Of a DNA stretch of 64,000 bases, positions 1-8,156 are shown piece after piece. The stretch's first letter is position 1; each line of letters opens with the position of its first letter. A program made the position numbers and the translations under genes. The notes under the pieces were generated by a model, which saw only the letters and a program-made list of their open reading frames with translations, was not told the origin of the DNA and made no database searches. This stretch comes from Paenibacillus pinistramenti. Lineage in GTDB: Bacteria; Bacillota; Bacilli; Paenibacillales; Paenibacillaceae. The DNA is taken from assembly GCF_005869875.1 (NCBI RefSeq), contig NZ_VAWG01000003.1:186001-250000 (forward strand), in the 5' to 3' direction.

Positions 1-74
1 ATCATCTCAAGCATCCCAAGCCCCTCTTCATCCTCTCTGAGCAAATCAAATTTCTCTCTAATTGCAGTTAACAT
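1..74 (-). CDS. Flp1-type type IVb pilin (5' part only)
   Basis: An ATG at 74 opens a frame that runs off the left edge after 24 codons. A good SD (AGGGAGG, about 7 bases upstream) supports the start. The visible protein begins MLTAIREKFDLLREDEEGLG and continues MLEM. The acidic EEGLG followed by a Glu five residues after the first Glu is the usual junction of Flp1-like pilins, where a hydrophobic helix follows the processing site. The gene lies 31 bp downstream of tadC in the same direction, where Tad operons often carry the pilin. The hydrophobic segment itself is outside the window, so the family call depends on the short N-terminus and the context. Confidence 0.7.
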   Translation of the reverse strand, partial: MLTAIREKFDLLREDEEGLGMLEM

Positions 75-105
75 ATAAACGCCTCCCTCTTTAGTGAAAA
101 AAGTC

Positions 106-978
106 TTAAAAGCTCATCATCACAAACGCCGGAGTCCCCACCAGCATTAAAACAACAACAAACAGCAGCAGCATGGGAAACAGGAGCTTTGACGAAGCCT
201 GCTCCCCCCGGGTCCGGCTAACTGATTTCCGTTTCTCCCATAGAGAATGGGACAGCTCACGAAGCGCCAGTGTAAAATCACTTCCTCCTCTCCGGTAATT
301 CAGCATTACAGCTGTGGAGAAGGAGGCTACCTCCTGAACCGCACACCTCCTGCTGAAGCTCTCCAAGGCCTGCGCAAAGGAATAGCCGCTGTCACATTCA
401 GCAAGCATTCTTTCCAATTCTTGATAAAGCGGCTGCCCGGATCCTTTCTTCTGATTCATGCAATGCCGGAAAGCCTGCTGCACAATTTCTCCCGCTCCCA
501 CCAAGAGAATGATTTTGCTCAGCAGCTCAGGCAGCTCGATCAGCATCTCCTGCTCTCTTTGCTTCACTTTGCTCCGCAGGTCGCTGACTAAGGCCGCCGG
601 GACCAGCACCGCCAGCAGAGCACCGATCACGATGCCTGTGCTGTCTCCTCCCATAAGAAAGGAAAGCAAACACCCTCCTGCCGCCAAAAAATAAAAATAA
701 GACATCATTTCCGCTAGAAACAGCAGCGTCGCTTCTCCACCGGCCGTTTCTCCATATAACCGCCTCAGCAGACCGCCCAGCTTAAAGATCAAACCGGGAA
801 ACCGTTCGCCGGCCTTAATGAGCTGCAGACAATACAGCATCGGCGGTGCCGCCTGCTTGAGCTTTAACCCGTTCATCTGGACGGAGAGCAGCTTTCCGTA
901 TTTCCCTTTTACCTTTAGATAGAGTCCTCCCCAGAGCAATAGCATTACTGCACCAACCAAACCCCAGGCCGCAGCCAA
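106..978 (-). CDS. tadC: TadC-like type II/IV secretion F-domain membrane protein
   Basis: A 290-residue integral membrane protein. It has a hydrophobic N-terminus, a central pair of membrane segments (LLSFLMGG... and VLVPAALVSD), a cytoplasmic T2SSF-like domain (LPELLSKIILLVGAGEIVQQAFRH region) and a C-terminal membrane helix rich in Leu, Val and Phe. In Tad systems two such proteins, TadB and TadC, form the inner-membrane platform on which the ATPase assembles the Flp pilus. The start is a TTG at 978 behind a near-perfect AGGAGGTGG. It lies 11 bp downstream of the TadB-like gene and upstream of the pilin fragment, so it is almost certainly in the same transcript. TadB and TadC are told apart here mainly by gene order. 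Confidence 0.85.
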   Translation of the reverse strand: MAAAWGLVGAVMLLLWGGLYLKVKGKYGKLLSVQMNGLKLKQAAPPMLYCLQLIKAGERFPGLIFKLGGLLRRLYGETAGGEATLLFLAEMMSYFYFLAAGGCLLSFLMGGDSTGIVIGALLAVLVPAALVSDLRSKVKQREQEMLIELPELLSKIILLVGAGEIVQQAFRHCMNQKKGSGQPLYQELERMLAECDSGYSFAQALESFSRRCAVQEVASFSTAVMLNYRRGGSDFTLALRELSHSLWEKRKSVSRTRGEQASSKLLFPMLLLFVVVLMLVGTPAFVMMSF

Positions 979-989
979 TACGCCACCTC

Positions 990-1853
990 CTATACCCGAA
1001 TATTCATGATCTTCCGAGTGATCCAGCCGCAGAACCCGTAGAGCAGCAGTGCTGCTGCGGAAATCATTAATCCCGCTCCGCTGTACAGCGGGCTCATGTA
1101 ATCCGGAGAGGAGAGATTCATAAAGGCCAGGAAACAGACCGGTGCGGCCAGGAGCAGATTGGACTCCAGCTTCTTCTGCGCAAGCAGGACGTTAATCTCC
1201 ATACTGATCTCCATTTTCTCCCCAATTAAGGTTGAAGTCCGCCGGATCACCTCGACCAGATCCCCGCCTGTCCGTTTACAGACCGAAAATACATCCGCAA
1301 AGTTTGTAATGTCTTCATGGCCGGCACGCCTGCTCAAATCCTGCAGCGCTTCTTCAATGGGCTGGCCATATTCCAGCCTTGCACAAAGAATGCGAAGCTC
1401 GCGGATCATGTCTGTATTTCCGTCCGGATACAGAAACTGCAGGTCTTTCACCGCTTCGCGGAACCCGTTCTCAACCGAGCGGCCGGCTGCCAGCGAGCTG
1501 GATAAAGAATAAAGCATCTGCTTAAACTGAATGCCCAGCATATTACGCCGCCTGTCCAGCAGATAAGCACCCCACAACCTGGGGGCAAAACCAGCAGCGA
1601 GGCTGACCATCAGAGCCAGAACCCAATTATGGAAAAATAAATACCCTGCTCCCCAGAGCCCGATTCCGCAAACCGCCGTACTGGCGGCTTTCTGGATGAA
1701 GCTTAACGGATACTTGCTGTAATCCGGCAGCGCATTCCGCTCCGCAGCATTCTGCGCTGGGTTTGGTGCCGGTTTATTTATTCGTCTGAGACGGTCACTT
1801 AGAACTGCCACCATTTTCATCGGTTTGACTGCCACCCCGCTCCTCTTTCCCAT
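990..1853 (-). CDS. tadB: TadB-like type II/IV secretion F-domain membrane protein
   Basis: A 287-residue membrane platform protein of the Tad pilus apparatus. A Lys/Arg-rich N-terminus is followed by two membrane segments around residues 55-100, a soluble T2SSF domain (QFKQMLYSLSSSLAAGRSVE through FADVFSVCKRTGGDLVEVIRRTS, a typical F-domain signature) and two C-terminal helices. It overlaps the end of the CpaF gene by 59 bp. The start is uncertain: ATG 1853, GTG 1835 (next to AGGAG) and ATG 1820 are all possible. The overlap suggests translational coupling with the ATPase gene. Confidence 0.88.
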   Translation of the reverse strand: MGKRSGVAVKPMKMVAVLSDRLRRINKPAPNPAQNAAERNALPDYSKYPLSFIQKAASTAVCGIGLWGAGYLFFHNWVLALMVSLAAGFAPRLWGAYLLDRRRNMLGIQFKQMLYSLSSSLAAGRSVENGFREAVKDLQFLYPDGNTDMIRELRILCARLEYGQPIEEALQDLSRRAGHEDITNFADVFSVCKRTGGDLVEVIRRTSTLIGEKMEISMEINVLLAQKKLESNLLLAAPVCFLAFMNLSSPDYMSPLYSGAGLMISAAALLLYGFCGWITRKIMNIRV

Positions 1854-3096
1854 ATTGATCCAGGTGGTGAATACCGGCCATCAAAAGCTTGTCGGTATGC
1901 AGCAGCTTGTTCGCTGTGCGTACCAGCCTTCCGATCACTTTACCGTCCTGCTCTCCTTCCTCCCGGAACAGGTACAAAGGACGAAGCACAATTTCACCAT
2001 CTTGAAATCCGGCTACTTCGGCTATTTCCGTTACCCGCCGTGTCCGGTCCCTCAGCCGGGACAAATGTACAAATATATCAATTGCTGATCCAATCTGCTT
2101 GCGAACCACGGATACCGGCAGCTCTGCTCCGCTCAAGACCATCGTCTCGAGCCGGCTGAGCATGTCTACCGTACTGTTAGCGTGGCCAGTTGATAACGAG
2201 CCGTCGTGCCCGGTATTCATCGCCTGCAGCATATCGAGTGCCTCCGCTCCGCGCACCTCCCCCACGACAATCCGGTTCGGCCTCATCCTGAGGGAAGATC
2301 GGATCAGGTCCCGGATTGTAATTTCTCCCCGCCCCTCTGTATTGGCATTGCGCGTCTCCAGGGAAACCAGGTTGGGGACGGTCACAATCTGAAGCTCGGC
2401 AGAGTCTTCAATGGTGATGATCCGCTCATCAGCCGGAATATATTGGGACAAGGCATTCAGGAAGGTTGTTTTGCCCGAGCCTGTTCCCCCACTGATAAAC
2501 AAGTTGTATTTACTGCGGACCAGCTGCTGCAAGAATACGGCTGCATCCTCGGTCAAGCTGCCCAGCTGAACGAGGTCCTCCATGCTCATCGGCTTCTCCG
2601 GAAATTTCCGGATGGTCATCGTCGGGCCTTTAAGCGCAACAGGAGGCAGTACAATGTTGACACGCGAGCCGTCCTTCAATCTGGCGTCTACAATCGGCGA
2701 TGATTCGTTAACGACCCTATTTACGCCGGATACAATGGTTTGAATAATATCCTCAAGCCTCTCCCTTGATTCGAACCGAAGCGGAGCCTGCTTGATCTGT
2801 CCATTCTGTTCGATAAAAATTTCGGTATGGCTGTTAATCATGATTTCTGTAACGCTTCTGTCATCCACCAGCGGCTGGAGGACATCCAGCCCGCGGAACG
2901 AATCGAACATCCTCCGGATCAGCTTCCGCTTCTCCGAAGCGGTGCAGCTTTCCATTTCTGCAGCCTGAAGCATACGGCGTTCTATGTAGCGGAGCAGCTC
3001 TCCATCGCTGAACGGTGCTGTCATATCAATCCCGGCGCGCAGCTCCCGTCTCAGCTCGGCCATGCGCTCCTCAGTCATGCCAAGGTGCACTGCCAT
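1795..3096 (-). CDS. cpaF: CpaF/TadA-type pilus assembly ATPase
   Basis: The secretion ATPase that powers Flp pilus assembly. The 433-residue protein has an N-terminal helical domain (residues about 1-60), then the VmE/T2SSE ATPase core. Visible motifs are the Walker A FISGGTGSGKTTFLNAL, an Asp box (IITIEDSAELQ), the Walker B-like RPNRIVVGEVRGAEALDMLQAMNTGHDGS and the His box STGHAN. All catalytic motifs look intact. ATG 3096 is preferred because GGAGGG lies 4-5 bases upstream; an in-frame ATG at 3117 lacks an SD. The 5' end overlaps the CpaE-like gene and the 3' end overlaps tadB, so the Tad genes form one coupled operon. Confidence 0.93.
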   Translation of the reverse strand: MAVHLGMTEERMAELRRELRAGIDMTAPFSDGELLRYIERRMLQAAEMESCTASEKRKLIRRMFDSFRGLDVLQPLVDDRSVTEIMINSHTEIFIEQNGQIKQAPLRFESRERLEDIIQTIVSGVNRVVNESSPIVDARLKDGSRVNIVLPPVALKGPTMTIRKFPEKPMSMEDLVQLGSLTEDAAVFLQQLVRSKYNLFISGGTGSGKTTFLNALSQYIPADERIITIEDSAELQIVTVPNLVSLETRNANTEGRGEITIRDLIRSSLRMRPNRIVVGEVRGAEALDMLQAMNTGHDGSLSTGHANSTVDMLSRLETMVLSGAELPVSVVRKQIGSAIDIFVHLSRLRDRTRRVTEIAEVAGFQDGEIVLRPLYLFREEGEQDGKVIGRLVRTANKLLHTDKLLMAGIHHLDQYGKEERGGSQTDENGGSSK

Positions 3097-4237
3097 AGTT
3101 CCCTCCGTGTTCTCCATTTCTAAGCAATCTGCATAATCTCAGCAGGTCACGCTGAAAGGCTGGAGCATCCGCCAGCACTCTGGCTTTAGACGAATGCCGC
3201 CAGTCCGGAATTTCCGGCAGTGTAATAGACGGAATTAGTTCCGGCCGCGGGGAAGGAAATAATGAAGTTCCCGAGAAACGGTTGAACACAAACTGGGTTT
3301 TGGCAAGCAGCCTGGAATAGGCTTCCGGATTGGACTTCTCGTAATATTCCATAGAAGCCGCCGTTCTCCACAATACCTCCTCATCATCCAGCAGCAGCCA
3401 GATCAAATAATCACACCGCTCCATTAAGCCCTCGGCCCGGCCATCCGGATGAGCATCACAAACCACAACTACAAAATCATAACTGCCGCTGGAGGCCACA
3501 TAATCAATCAGCCTGACCGTTTCCGCTTTGTCCATTTCAATTAATTCCCGTAAATTAGCCGCCTGCCCAAACATGTCCCCCTGGACAAGCGGATGCCGGA
3601 CAATATAACCCGATATAGGAACATCCGGCATTTGGCCATGCTCGGCAGCTGCTTCCAGCTCATACAGCAGTTCAGCCAGCCCGCGGCTGCCGGCCTGCCT
3701 GAAGGCAGAAGAAGAAGGCAGAGCAAACGTTTTGAGATTCAAATAGAAGCCTCTCTTGCCCCCGGATGCGAGCTGCTTCATAAGATGAAGTCCTACCGTG
3801 GTCTTCCCGGTGCCGCCAGCCGCTGAATAAATGCCAACAACCGGAACCTTCGGAATTTCGGCGCTTTGAAGCTGAAGGCTCCCTGGATGGCGCCTGCAGC
3901 CATGCTCCAGCAGATTCTCCAGCAGCTCCGGCAGCGGACGGAATTTGGACAGCACAGGAGCCTGAACCTCCTCCATGCCTGTATTGCTTAGACAAACCCA
4001 GGGAAGATCCAGCCCGGCAGCCTCCTTCTCCGGCCAGCCCTCAACAAATGCCGGCTCGGCGGCAGCAAAGTCGGGCTTAACTTCGGCTTGCGTCTCCAGC
4101 CAAAATCTCCGGAAGGCGTCCGGCCTGCTGAAGGCCGTGATCTGGACCTGGCGGCCATATTCACTGCCCCGGACGTATTCCAGGAAAGCTTCCACATAAC
4201 TTTGATCCTCCACCGCCAGCACCATATGGATTTTCAC
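3071..4237 (-). CDS. CpaE-like pilus localisation/assembly ATPase
   Basis: A 388-residue protein of the CpaE/TadZ type. The N-terminal third resembles a receiver-like domain (MVLAVEDQSYVEAFLEYVRG), and the rest is a MinD/ParA-type P-loop ATPase with a deviant Walker A (GIYSAAGGTGKTTVGLHLMKQLA) and a Walker B-type strand (SYDFVVVVCDAHPD). TadZ/CpaE proteins place the pilus machinery at a site on the membrane. The chosen start is GTG 4237, which follows AAGGAGGG by 7 bases; a longer frame upstream has no SD. It is the first gene of the Tad operon, and its leader contains a strong terminator hairpin (4263-4308). The N-terminal receiver assignment is by weak resemblance. Confidence 0.85.
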   Translation of the reverse strand: MKIHMVLAVEDQSYVEAFLEYVRGSEYGRQVQITAFSRPDAFRRFWLETQAEVKPDFAAAEPAFVEGWPEKEAAGLDLPWVCLSNTGMEEVQAPVLSKFRPLPELLENLLEHGCRRHPGSLQLQSAEIPKVPVVGIYSAAGGTGKTTVGLHLMKQLASGGKRGFYLNLKTFALPSSSAFRQAGSRGLAELLYELEAAAEHGQMPDVPISGYIVRHPLVQGDMFGQAANLRELIEMDKAETVRLIDYVASSGSYDFVVVVCDAHPDGRAEGLMERCDYLIWLLLDDEEVLWRTAASMEYYEKSNPEAYSRLLAKTQFVFNRFSGTSLFPSPRPELIPSITLPEIPDWRHSSKARVLADAPAFQRDLLRLCRLLRNGEHGGNYGSAPWHD

Positions 4238-4262
4238 TTCTGTTCCCTCCTTCCAGGAACGC

Positions 4263-4308
4263 AAAAAAAGCACCGCCAAAAACCGATAACCGGTTCTTGA
4301 CGGTGCTT
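4263..4308 (-). terminator. Strong intrinsic terminator in cpaE 5' region
   Basis: On the minus strand AAGCACCG pairs with CGGTGCTT, and the stem continues through about nine more pairs (one G-U) to a five-base loop. A run of seven T follows at once. It lies 80 bp after the DCC gene, so it may simply end that transcript. However, a candidate promoter (4335-4363) lies between the DCC gene and this hairpin, which would put the terminator inside the leader of the Tad operon. Confidence 0.85.
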
Positions 4309-4334
4309 CCGTCCGTTCCTATTTATTTACAGTC

Positions 4335-4363
4335 AGAATATCATAGAGTCTCCTATTTGGCAA
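4335..4363 (-). promoter_or_regulatory. Candidate sigma-A promoter of the Tad operon
   Basis: On the minus strand TTGCCA (4363-4358), a 17-bp spacer and TATTCT (4340-4335) give a fair sigma-A match. Transcription would start near 4328. The leader would then hold AGGAACG (4320-4314), the terminator hairpin, the complement CGTTCCT (4261-4255) and the SD of the CpaE-like gene. Promoter strength is unknown. Confidence 0.5.
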
Positions 4364-4389
4364 GCACTGGAATTAACTGAAATCCCTTA

Positions 4390-4857
4390 TTACTGTTCAT
4401 TCGACTGTTCATCCTTATGCCGCGCTTCAACTACAAATCTCTCAGCCAGCTCCGGTGTTGGAACCATACAGGCTTCATCTTTGCCAAACCAGCGGTACCG
4501 CCGCTTGGCAATAAGCCGGTATATACCGTCCCGCATAGGTCGGGGAATCAGCCGCATAACCCGCAGAAGGCTCCAGGGGAATTTCAGCCTTGCCGCGATC
4601 CGGAGCGCCGCATCGGACCGGATATAGTATTTTCCATGCTCAATAAGAACAACCGTATCAACCTCGGCTTCGCCATGTTCAGACTCAGGCACAGAAATCC
4701 CGTATTCACTCAGCAGCATTCTGCCCGTTTCAGACTGCAGAGAAGCGAACCGGAAATATCCCTTCGGGTCACGCCGGATAATGAACTTGGCAGCGCCTTG
4801 GCATAAATGACATACGCCGTCGATCAGCACAATCGGATGCTCGGCTGGTTTTTTCAT
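4390..4857 (-). CDS. DCC family thiol-disulfide oxidoreductase (DUF393)
   Basis: A 155-residue protein with the family motif near the N-terminus: VLIDGVCHLCQGAAKFIIRRD, where Asp, Cys and Cys form the DxxCxxC pattern that names the DCC group. The following RFASLQSETGRMLL and the C-terminal YRLIAKRRYRWFGKDEACMVP segment are also usual for the family. These proteins are predicted thioredoxin-like oxidoreductases; the biological substrate is generally unknown. It lies 24 bp downstream of a small membrane protein in the same direction. The SD is weak, so translation may depend on the upstream gene. It is followed by the strong terminator at 4263-4308. Confidence 0.88.
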   Translation of the reverse strand: MKKPAEHPIVLIDGVCHLCQGAAKFIIRRDPKGYFRFASLQSETGRMLLSEYGISVPESEHGEAEVDTVVLIEHGKYYIRSDAALRIAARLKFPWSLLRVMRLIPRPMRDGIYRLIAKRRYRWFGKDEACMVPTPELAERFVVEARHKDEQSNEQ

Positions 4858-4881
4858 CTCTTAGGCCTGTTCAATCCGAGA

Positions 4882-5286
4882 CTAATCCTGGGAATACCGG
4901 TAATGCCGGTACAGCCGGACGGCCCCTTCAACAACCAAACCGAGTACGAACGCGCCCGCAATAACAATCAGGAAGGAGAAAAATGTCGCCAGATCCTCCC
5001 AGCCGGACAGTTCATGCTTTGTGTAGCGGAACATAGAATAGAAGCCGACGATCAGCCCGGCAGTCGTAATCAGCCACACCAGCTTGCCGCCAAACCAGCC
5101 GCAGATATGCAGCACACCAGATAAGGCCAGCGATAAGAGAGCAAAACGCCCGACCAGCCCCGCATCAAAAGGGTCTCCAAGCCGCACAAACCGGTAGAAT
5201 GATAAGGCAATCGTTACAACCGCCGCATAGATCAGATACCAAAGAAACCACTGGTTACTTTTTGCGGGAGGCAAAAATTTCAACAT
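4882..5286 (-). CDS. Small integral membrane protein, unknown function
   Basis: A 134-residue protein with about four hydrophobic segments: LWYLIYAAVVTIALSFY, FALLSLALSGVLHICGWF, LVWLITTAGLIVGFYSMF and FFSFLIVIAGAFVLGLVV. The C-terminus is positively charged (RLYRHYRYSQD). I do not recognise a family. ATG 5286 is preferred to ATG 5292 because the SD GGGGAG ends directly before 5292 and sits six bases before 5286. It is probably cotranscribed with the DCC oxidoreductase 24 bp downstream, and it lies after the terminator that closes the next upstream gene. Confidence 0.72.
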   Translation of the reverse strand: MLKFLPPAKSNQWFLWYLIYAAVVTIALSFYRFVRLGDPFDAGLVGRFALLSLALSGVLHICGWFGGKLVWLITTAGLIVGFYSMFRYTKHELSGWEDLATFFSFLIVIAGAFVLGLVVEGAVRLYRHYRYSQD

Positions 5287-5330
5287 CGCCATCTCCCCTG
5301 CTTTCTGAATTAATAAAGATATGGATAATG

Positions 5331-5393
5331 AAAAATCCCCTATACAGCAGACACAGTAACCAAGTTACTTCTCCGGTCTGCCGCATGGGGATT
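5331..5393 (-). terminator. Long stepped terminator hairpin
   Basis: On the minus strand three stem blocks nest in order: AATCCCC with GGGGATT, GCAGAC with GTCTGC, and AGTAAC with GTTACT. The outer arm runs into TTTTTC. It follows the small Cys-rich gene (5441-5722) by about 50 bp and probably ends its transcript. Confidence 0.75.
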
Positions 5394-5440
5394 CGCTCGC
5401 GCTCCTGCGTCTGTCTCTATCTGGCTTTGTATACTTAAAG

Positions 5441-5722
5441 TTATTTGGCCGTAAGCTTCTCCAGCCATTGACCTTCTTCCATCTGACGGTTGATTTCGCC
5501 TGTATAGCTGTCCATGCATTTGCAAATAAAATCTTTGCGGCAAACCGGACAAGGCGTCTTCTGCAGTCGGCTGATGTTGGTCAGCTCCCATTCCGGAGTA
5601 CGGTTATAGAACACACGGCATTCCGTTCCATCGACCATATGAACTATAAATTCGTACAGGCCGTCTTTCTCATTGCTGCTGGCCAAAATGACGTTATCTA
5701 CGCTAGGTTTGTAAGAGGACAT
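5441..5722 (-). CDS. Small Cys-rich conserved hypothetical protein
   Basis: A 93-residue protein, not recognised. The C-terminal half has CPVCRKDFICKC, a CxxC...CxC pattern that could bind zinc. The N-terminal half (YEFIVHMVDGTECRVFYNRTPEWEL) looks like a small beta-rich fold. The SD GGGTGATG precedes ATG 5722 at normal spacing. It stands alone, with a strong terminator downstream. A role cannot be assigned. Confidence 0.65.
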   Translation of the reverse strand: MSSYKPSVDNVILASSNEKDGLYEFIVHMVDGTECRVFYNRTPEWELTNISRLQKTPCPVCRKDFICKCMDSYTGEINRQMEEGQWLEKLTAK

Positions 5723-5847
5723 CTTTTCATCACCCGTTATATTTTATTTATATTGAAAATCCTTTCAAGCACTTAGACATATTAAAGAATTTTAATCCCA
5801 ATGTCAACTTGTGCATCAGACAAGCCGGCCGGAAGCGCAAACAGAAA

Positions 5848-5869
5848 CCCTCCGCCTTGGGGCGAAGGG
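5848..5869 (-). terminator. Probable terminator of ohr
   Basis: CCCTTCGCC and GGCGGAGGG pair around a CCAA loop on the minus strand, with only a short T stretch after the stem (TTTCTG). It lies 30 bp past the ohr stop. The weak T-run keeps confidence moderate. Confidence 0.5.
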
Positions 5870-5898
5870 CCGGGCAATGCTATTTTATTCAAAATGGT

Positions 5899-6321
5899 TC
5901 AATCCACCGCGTTCAGCTTCACAACGATATTCCCGCGTGTCGCTTTGGAATATGGACAGAACTCATGCGCTTTATGGAGCAGTTCCTGCGCCTGGCTCTT
6001 GTCCAGATTCGGAATTTTAACATCAAGCTGTACGGAAAGCTGAAAACCTCCGTCCGCCTCATCTTTGCCGATCGTCACCTGGCTGTTCACTTCCACGCCT
6101 TCCAGCTTCACCTTTTCCTTACGGGCTACATTGGCAAGCGCACTCTCAAAACAGGCCCCGTAACCAGCCGCAAACAGCTGCTCCGGATTTGTCCCTTCAC
6201 CGCCTGCGCCGCCCAGTTCCTTAGGCATTGTAAGTTTATGCTTCAAATTACCGTCGGAGGATTCAATCGATCCTTCACGGCCGCCGAGAACTTTAACTTC
6301 AGCTGTATACAAAGCATCCAT
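5899..6321 (-). CDS. ohr: Organic hydroperoxide resistance protein (Ohr)
   Basis: Ohr reduces organic and fatty-acid hydroperoxides with a Cys pair that is recycled by lipoylated proteins or small thiols. The 140-residue length fits the family. The two catalytic cysteines are in GYGACFESAL and HEFCPYSKATRGN, and the surrounding GTNPEQLFAAGYGACF block is the family hallmark. ATG 6321 has a strong SD (AAGGAGTG). No ohrR gene is adjacent. Ohr is cytoplasmic and usually induced by organic peroxides through OhrR; no clear OhrR operator was seen upstream. Confidence 0.95.
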   Translation of the reverse strand: MDALYTAEVKVLGGREGSIESSDGNLKHKLTMPKELGGAGGEGTNPEQLFAAGYGACFESALANVARKEKVKLEGVEVNSQVTIGKDEADGGFQLSVQLDVKIPNLDKSQAQELLHKAHEFCPYSKATRGNIVVKLNAVD

Positions 6322-6627
6322 ATCTGGTCACTCCTTCATTTTCTGCTTCCTTATAATATTAAACCTGTCCCTTCATTTGAATCTTGTGAATCTAGGCGCT
6401 TCATCCGCATGGACAAGCTCAGGCCTCTGAAAGTTAGGATGTCAAAAACCGTAAAATTGCATACATTAGGTTTACAGCAGCCTATATAAATAGGCTTCAG
6501 CCCGTTTTCTTCGCCAAATCAACAAATAAAGCGTTTGCGCCAAAAAGTTTCCCTAGACAAAAACTATTGTAGGAGTACAATGAATGATAACCAAACCATT
6601 TTGAAGTGAAAAGGGTGATCAAATTCC
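6322..6627. other. Divergent control region between ohr and mntH
   Basis: This 306-bp region has no gene. Two dyads stand out: AGCCTAT-ATAA-ATAGGCT at 6479-6496, and ATTGTA-GGAG-TACAAT at 6566-6581, which overlaps the likely mntH -10. Neither matches the MntR, PerR or Fur consensus as I know them. Confidence 0.55.
6554..6581 (+). promoter_or_regulatory. Candidate mntH promoter with overlapping dyad
   Basis: TAGACA (6554-6559), a 16-bp spacer and TACAAT (6576-6581) form a plausible promoter for mntH. The -10 is the right half of the inverted repeat ATTGTA-N4-TACAAT (6566-6581). A protein binding this dyad would cover the -10, as expected of a repressor such as MntR, but the sequence is not the usual MntR box. 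Confidence 0.45.
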
Positions 6628-7977
6628 ATGAGTAACACTTATGAAAATGAAAATCCTCCCTTGAAGGGATGGAAATCGGCACCCTCCAGTCCCTCTTTAG
6701 CTGAATCTCATCGTTCGATGCATATACCAAAATCCGGATCCTATTTGAAGAAATTTCTGGCCTTCGCCGGCCCGGGGTACCTTGTAGCCGTAGGGTACAT
6801 GGACCCAGGCAACTGGGCAACCGATATTGAAGGCGGCTCAAGGTTCGGCTATTCGCTGCTCGCGGTCATTCTGCTGTCCAATTTGATGGCGGTCCTGCTT
6901 CAGCACCTGTCGGGCAAACTGGGAATTGTGACAGGCCGCGACCTTGCCCAGGCGTGCCGGGACCATTTTTCCAAACCGGTCTCCTATGCCCTGTGGGTCC
7001 TTTGCGAACTTGCCATCGCCGCCTGTGATCTTGCCGAAGTCATCGGCTCAGCCATTGCCTTAAATCTGCTGTTTGGCATTCCGCTGCTGTACGGGGTGTT
7101 AATTACAGCCGTCGATGTCCTGATCATCTTACTGCTGCAGAACAAAGGCTTCCGTTCTCTGGAAATTTTTGTGATTATCCTGATCCTGACGATCGGCATC
7201 TGCTTTGGCGTGGACTTGTTTCTGGCCAATCCGGATATGGGGAAGGTTCTGACGGGGTATGTTCCAAAGGCAGAGATCGTTACAAATCCCGCTATGCTCT
7301 ACATTGCCGTAGGAATCCTGGGAGCAACCGTAATGCCGCATAATTTGTATCTTCATTCTTCCATCGTGCAGACGCGAAAATACGACCAGACCGAGCTCGG
7401 CAAACGGCAGGCGATCCGCTATATGACGTGGGATTCAACGATTGCCCTTACTTTTGCCCTGCTGATCAACTCGGCCATTCTGATAGTATCCGCAGCCACT
7501 TTCCATGTGAACGGCATGACCAGTGTGGCCGATATCGGGGATGCCTACCACCTGCTGACGCCAATTGTCGGCACGACGCTTGGCAGCATTGTTTTTGCAA
7601 TCGCCCTGCTCGCTTCGGGACAGAACTCGACCCTTACCGGCACGCTTGCCGGACAGATCGTCATGGAGGGGTTCATCAACTTCCGCATGAAGCCCTGGCT
7701 GCGGCGGATGATTACCCGGCTGATCGCCATTATTCCGGCTGTAATCGTCACTGCGCTGTACGGTGAAGGCGGCATTCAGGATCTGCTGGTCTTCAGCCAG
7801 GTCATTCTATCTCTCCAGCTGCCTTTCGCCGTAGTTCCGCTGGTCAAATTCACCAGCAGCAAGACGAAGATGGGGCAGTTTGTAAATAAGCTCTGGATCT
7901 CCATTCTGGCCTGGTCCATTACCATTATTATCATCGCGCTGAACATCTTCCTGCTCGTTCAAACCTTTACAGGTTAA
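6628..7977 (+). CDS. mntH: NRAMP-family Mn2+/H+ transporter MntH
   Basis: A 449-residue, 11-helix transporter that imports divalent metals, chiefly Mn2+, with protons. The metal-binding DPGNW in helix 1 ([20 protein letters not shown]) and MPH in helix 6 ([18 protein letters not shown]) are both intact. The length and sequence order fit the bacterial NRAMP family. ATG 6628 follows AAGGGTGATC. It is transcribed alone and ends in a good terminator. In Bacillus, mntH is repressed by MntR when Mn is ample; a dyad overlapping the -10 may serve that purpose here. Confidence 0.96.
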   Translation: MSNTYENENPPLKGWKSAPSSPSLAESHRSMHIPKSGSYLKKFLAFAGPGYLVAVGYMDPGNWATDIEGGSRFGYSLLAVILLSNLMAVLLQHLSGKLGIVTGRDLAQACRDHFSKPVSYALWVLCELAIAACDLAEVIGSAIALNLLFGIPLLYGVLITAVDVLIILLLQNKGFRSLEIFVIILILTIGICFGVDLFLANPDMGKVLTGYVPKAEIVTNPAMLYIAVGILGATVMPHNLYLHSSIVQTRKYDQTELGKRQAIRYMTWDSTIALTFALLINSAILIVSAATFHVNGMTSVADIGDAYHLLTPIVGTTLGSIVFAIALLASGQNSTLTGTLAGQIVMEGFINFRMKPWLRRMITRLIAIIPAVIVTALYGEGGIQDLLVFSQVILSLQLPFAVVPLVKFTSSKTKMGQFVNKLWISILAWSITIIIIALNIFLLVQTFTG

Positions 7978-8003
7978 CAGCGGGAATAACTGCAAACAGC
8001 AAG

Positions 8004-8041
8004 AAGGTCGTCTGAACTTGTTCAGGCGGCCTTTTATTTTT
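8004..8041 (+). terminator. Terminator of mntH
   Basis: AAGGTCGTCTGAAC pairs with GTTCAGGCGGCCTT (one mismatch-type pair) around a short TT loop and is followed by TTATTTTT. It lies 27 bp after the mntH stop. Confidence 0.85.
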
Positions 8042-8070
8042 AAGGAAGATGACAAGCTTAAGGGTAAGCA

Positions 8071-8139
8071 CAAAAAAGAGGTTTCTGCTTTAAACAGCAG
8101 CCAGAAAGACCAGCCAGCATGCTCCATGCAGAAACCTCT
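8071..8139 (-). terminator. Terminator of the distal tRNA-Leu
   Basis: On the minus strand a perfect 12-bp stem, AGAGGTTTCTGC with GCAGAAACCTCT, closes a long loop and is followed by TTTTTTG. It lies just downstream of the tRNA-Leu at 8157-8239. Confidence 0.85.
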
Positions 8140-8156
8140 AAGTTCTAAAATATAAA

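Noticed and set aside
5809..6489. 226-codon plus-strand frame over ohr
   Set aside because: It is antisense to Ohr, which has both catalytic cysteines in the other frame.
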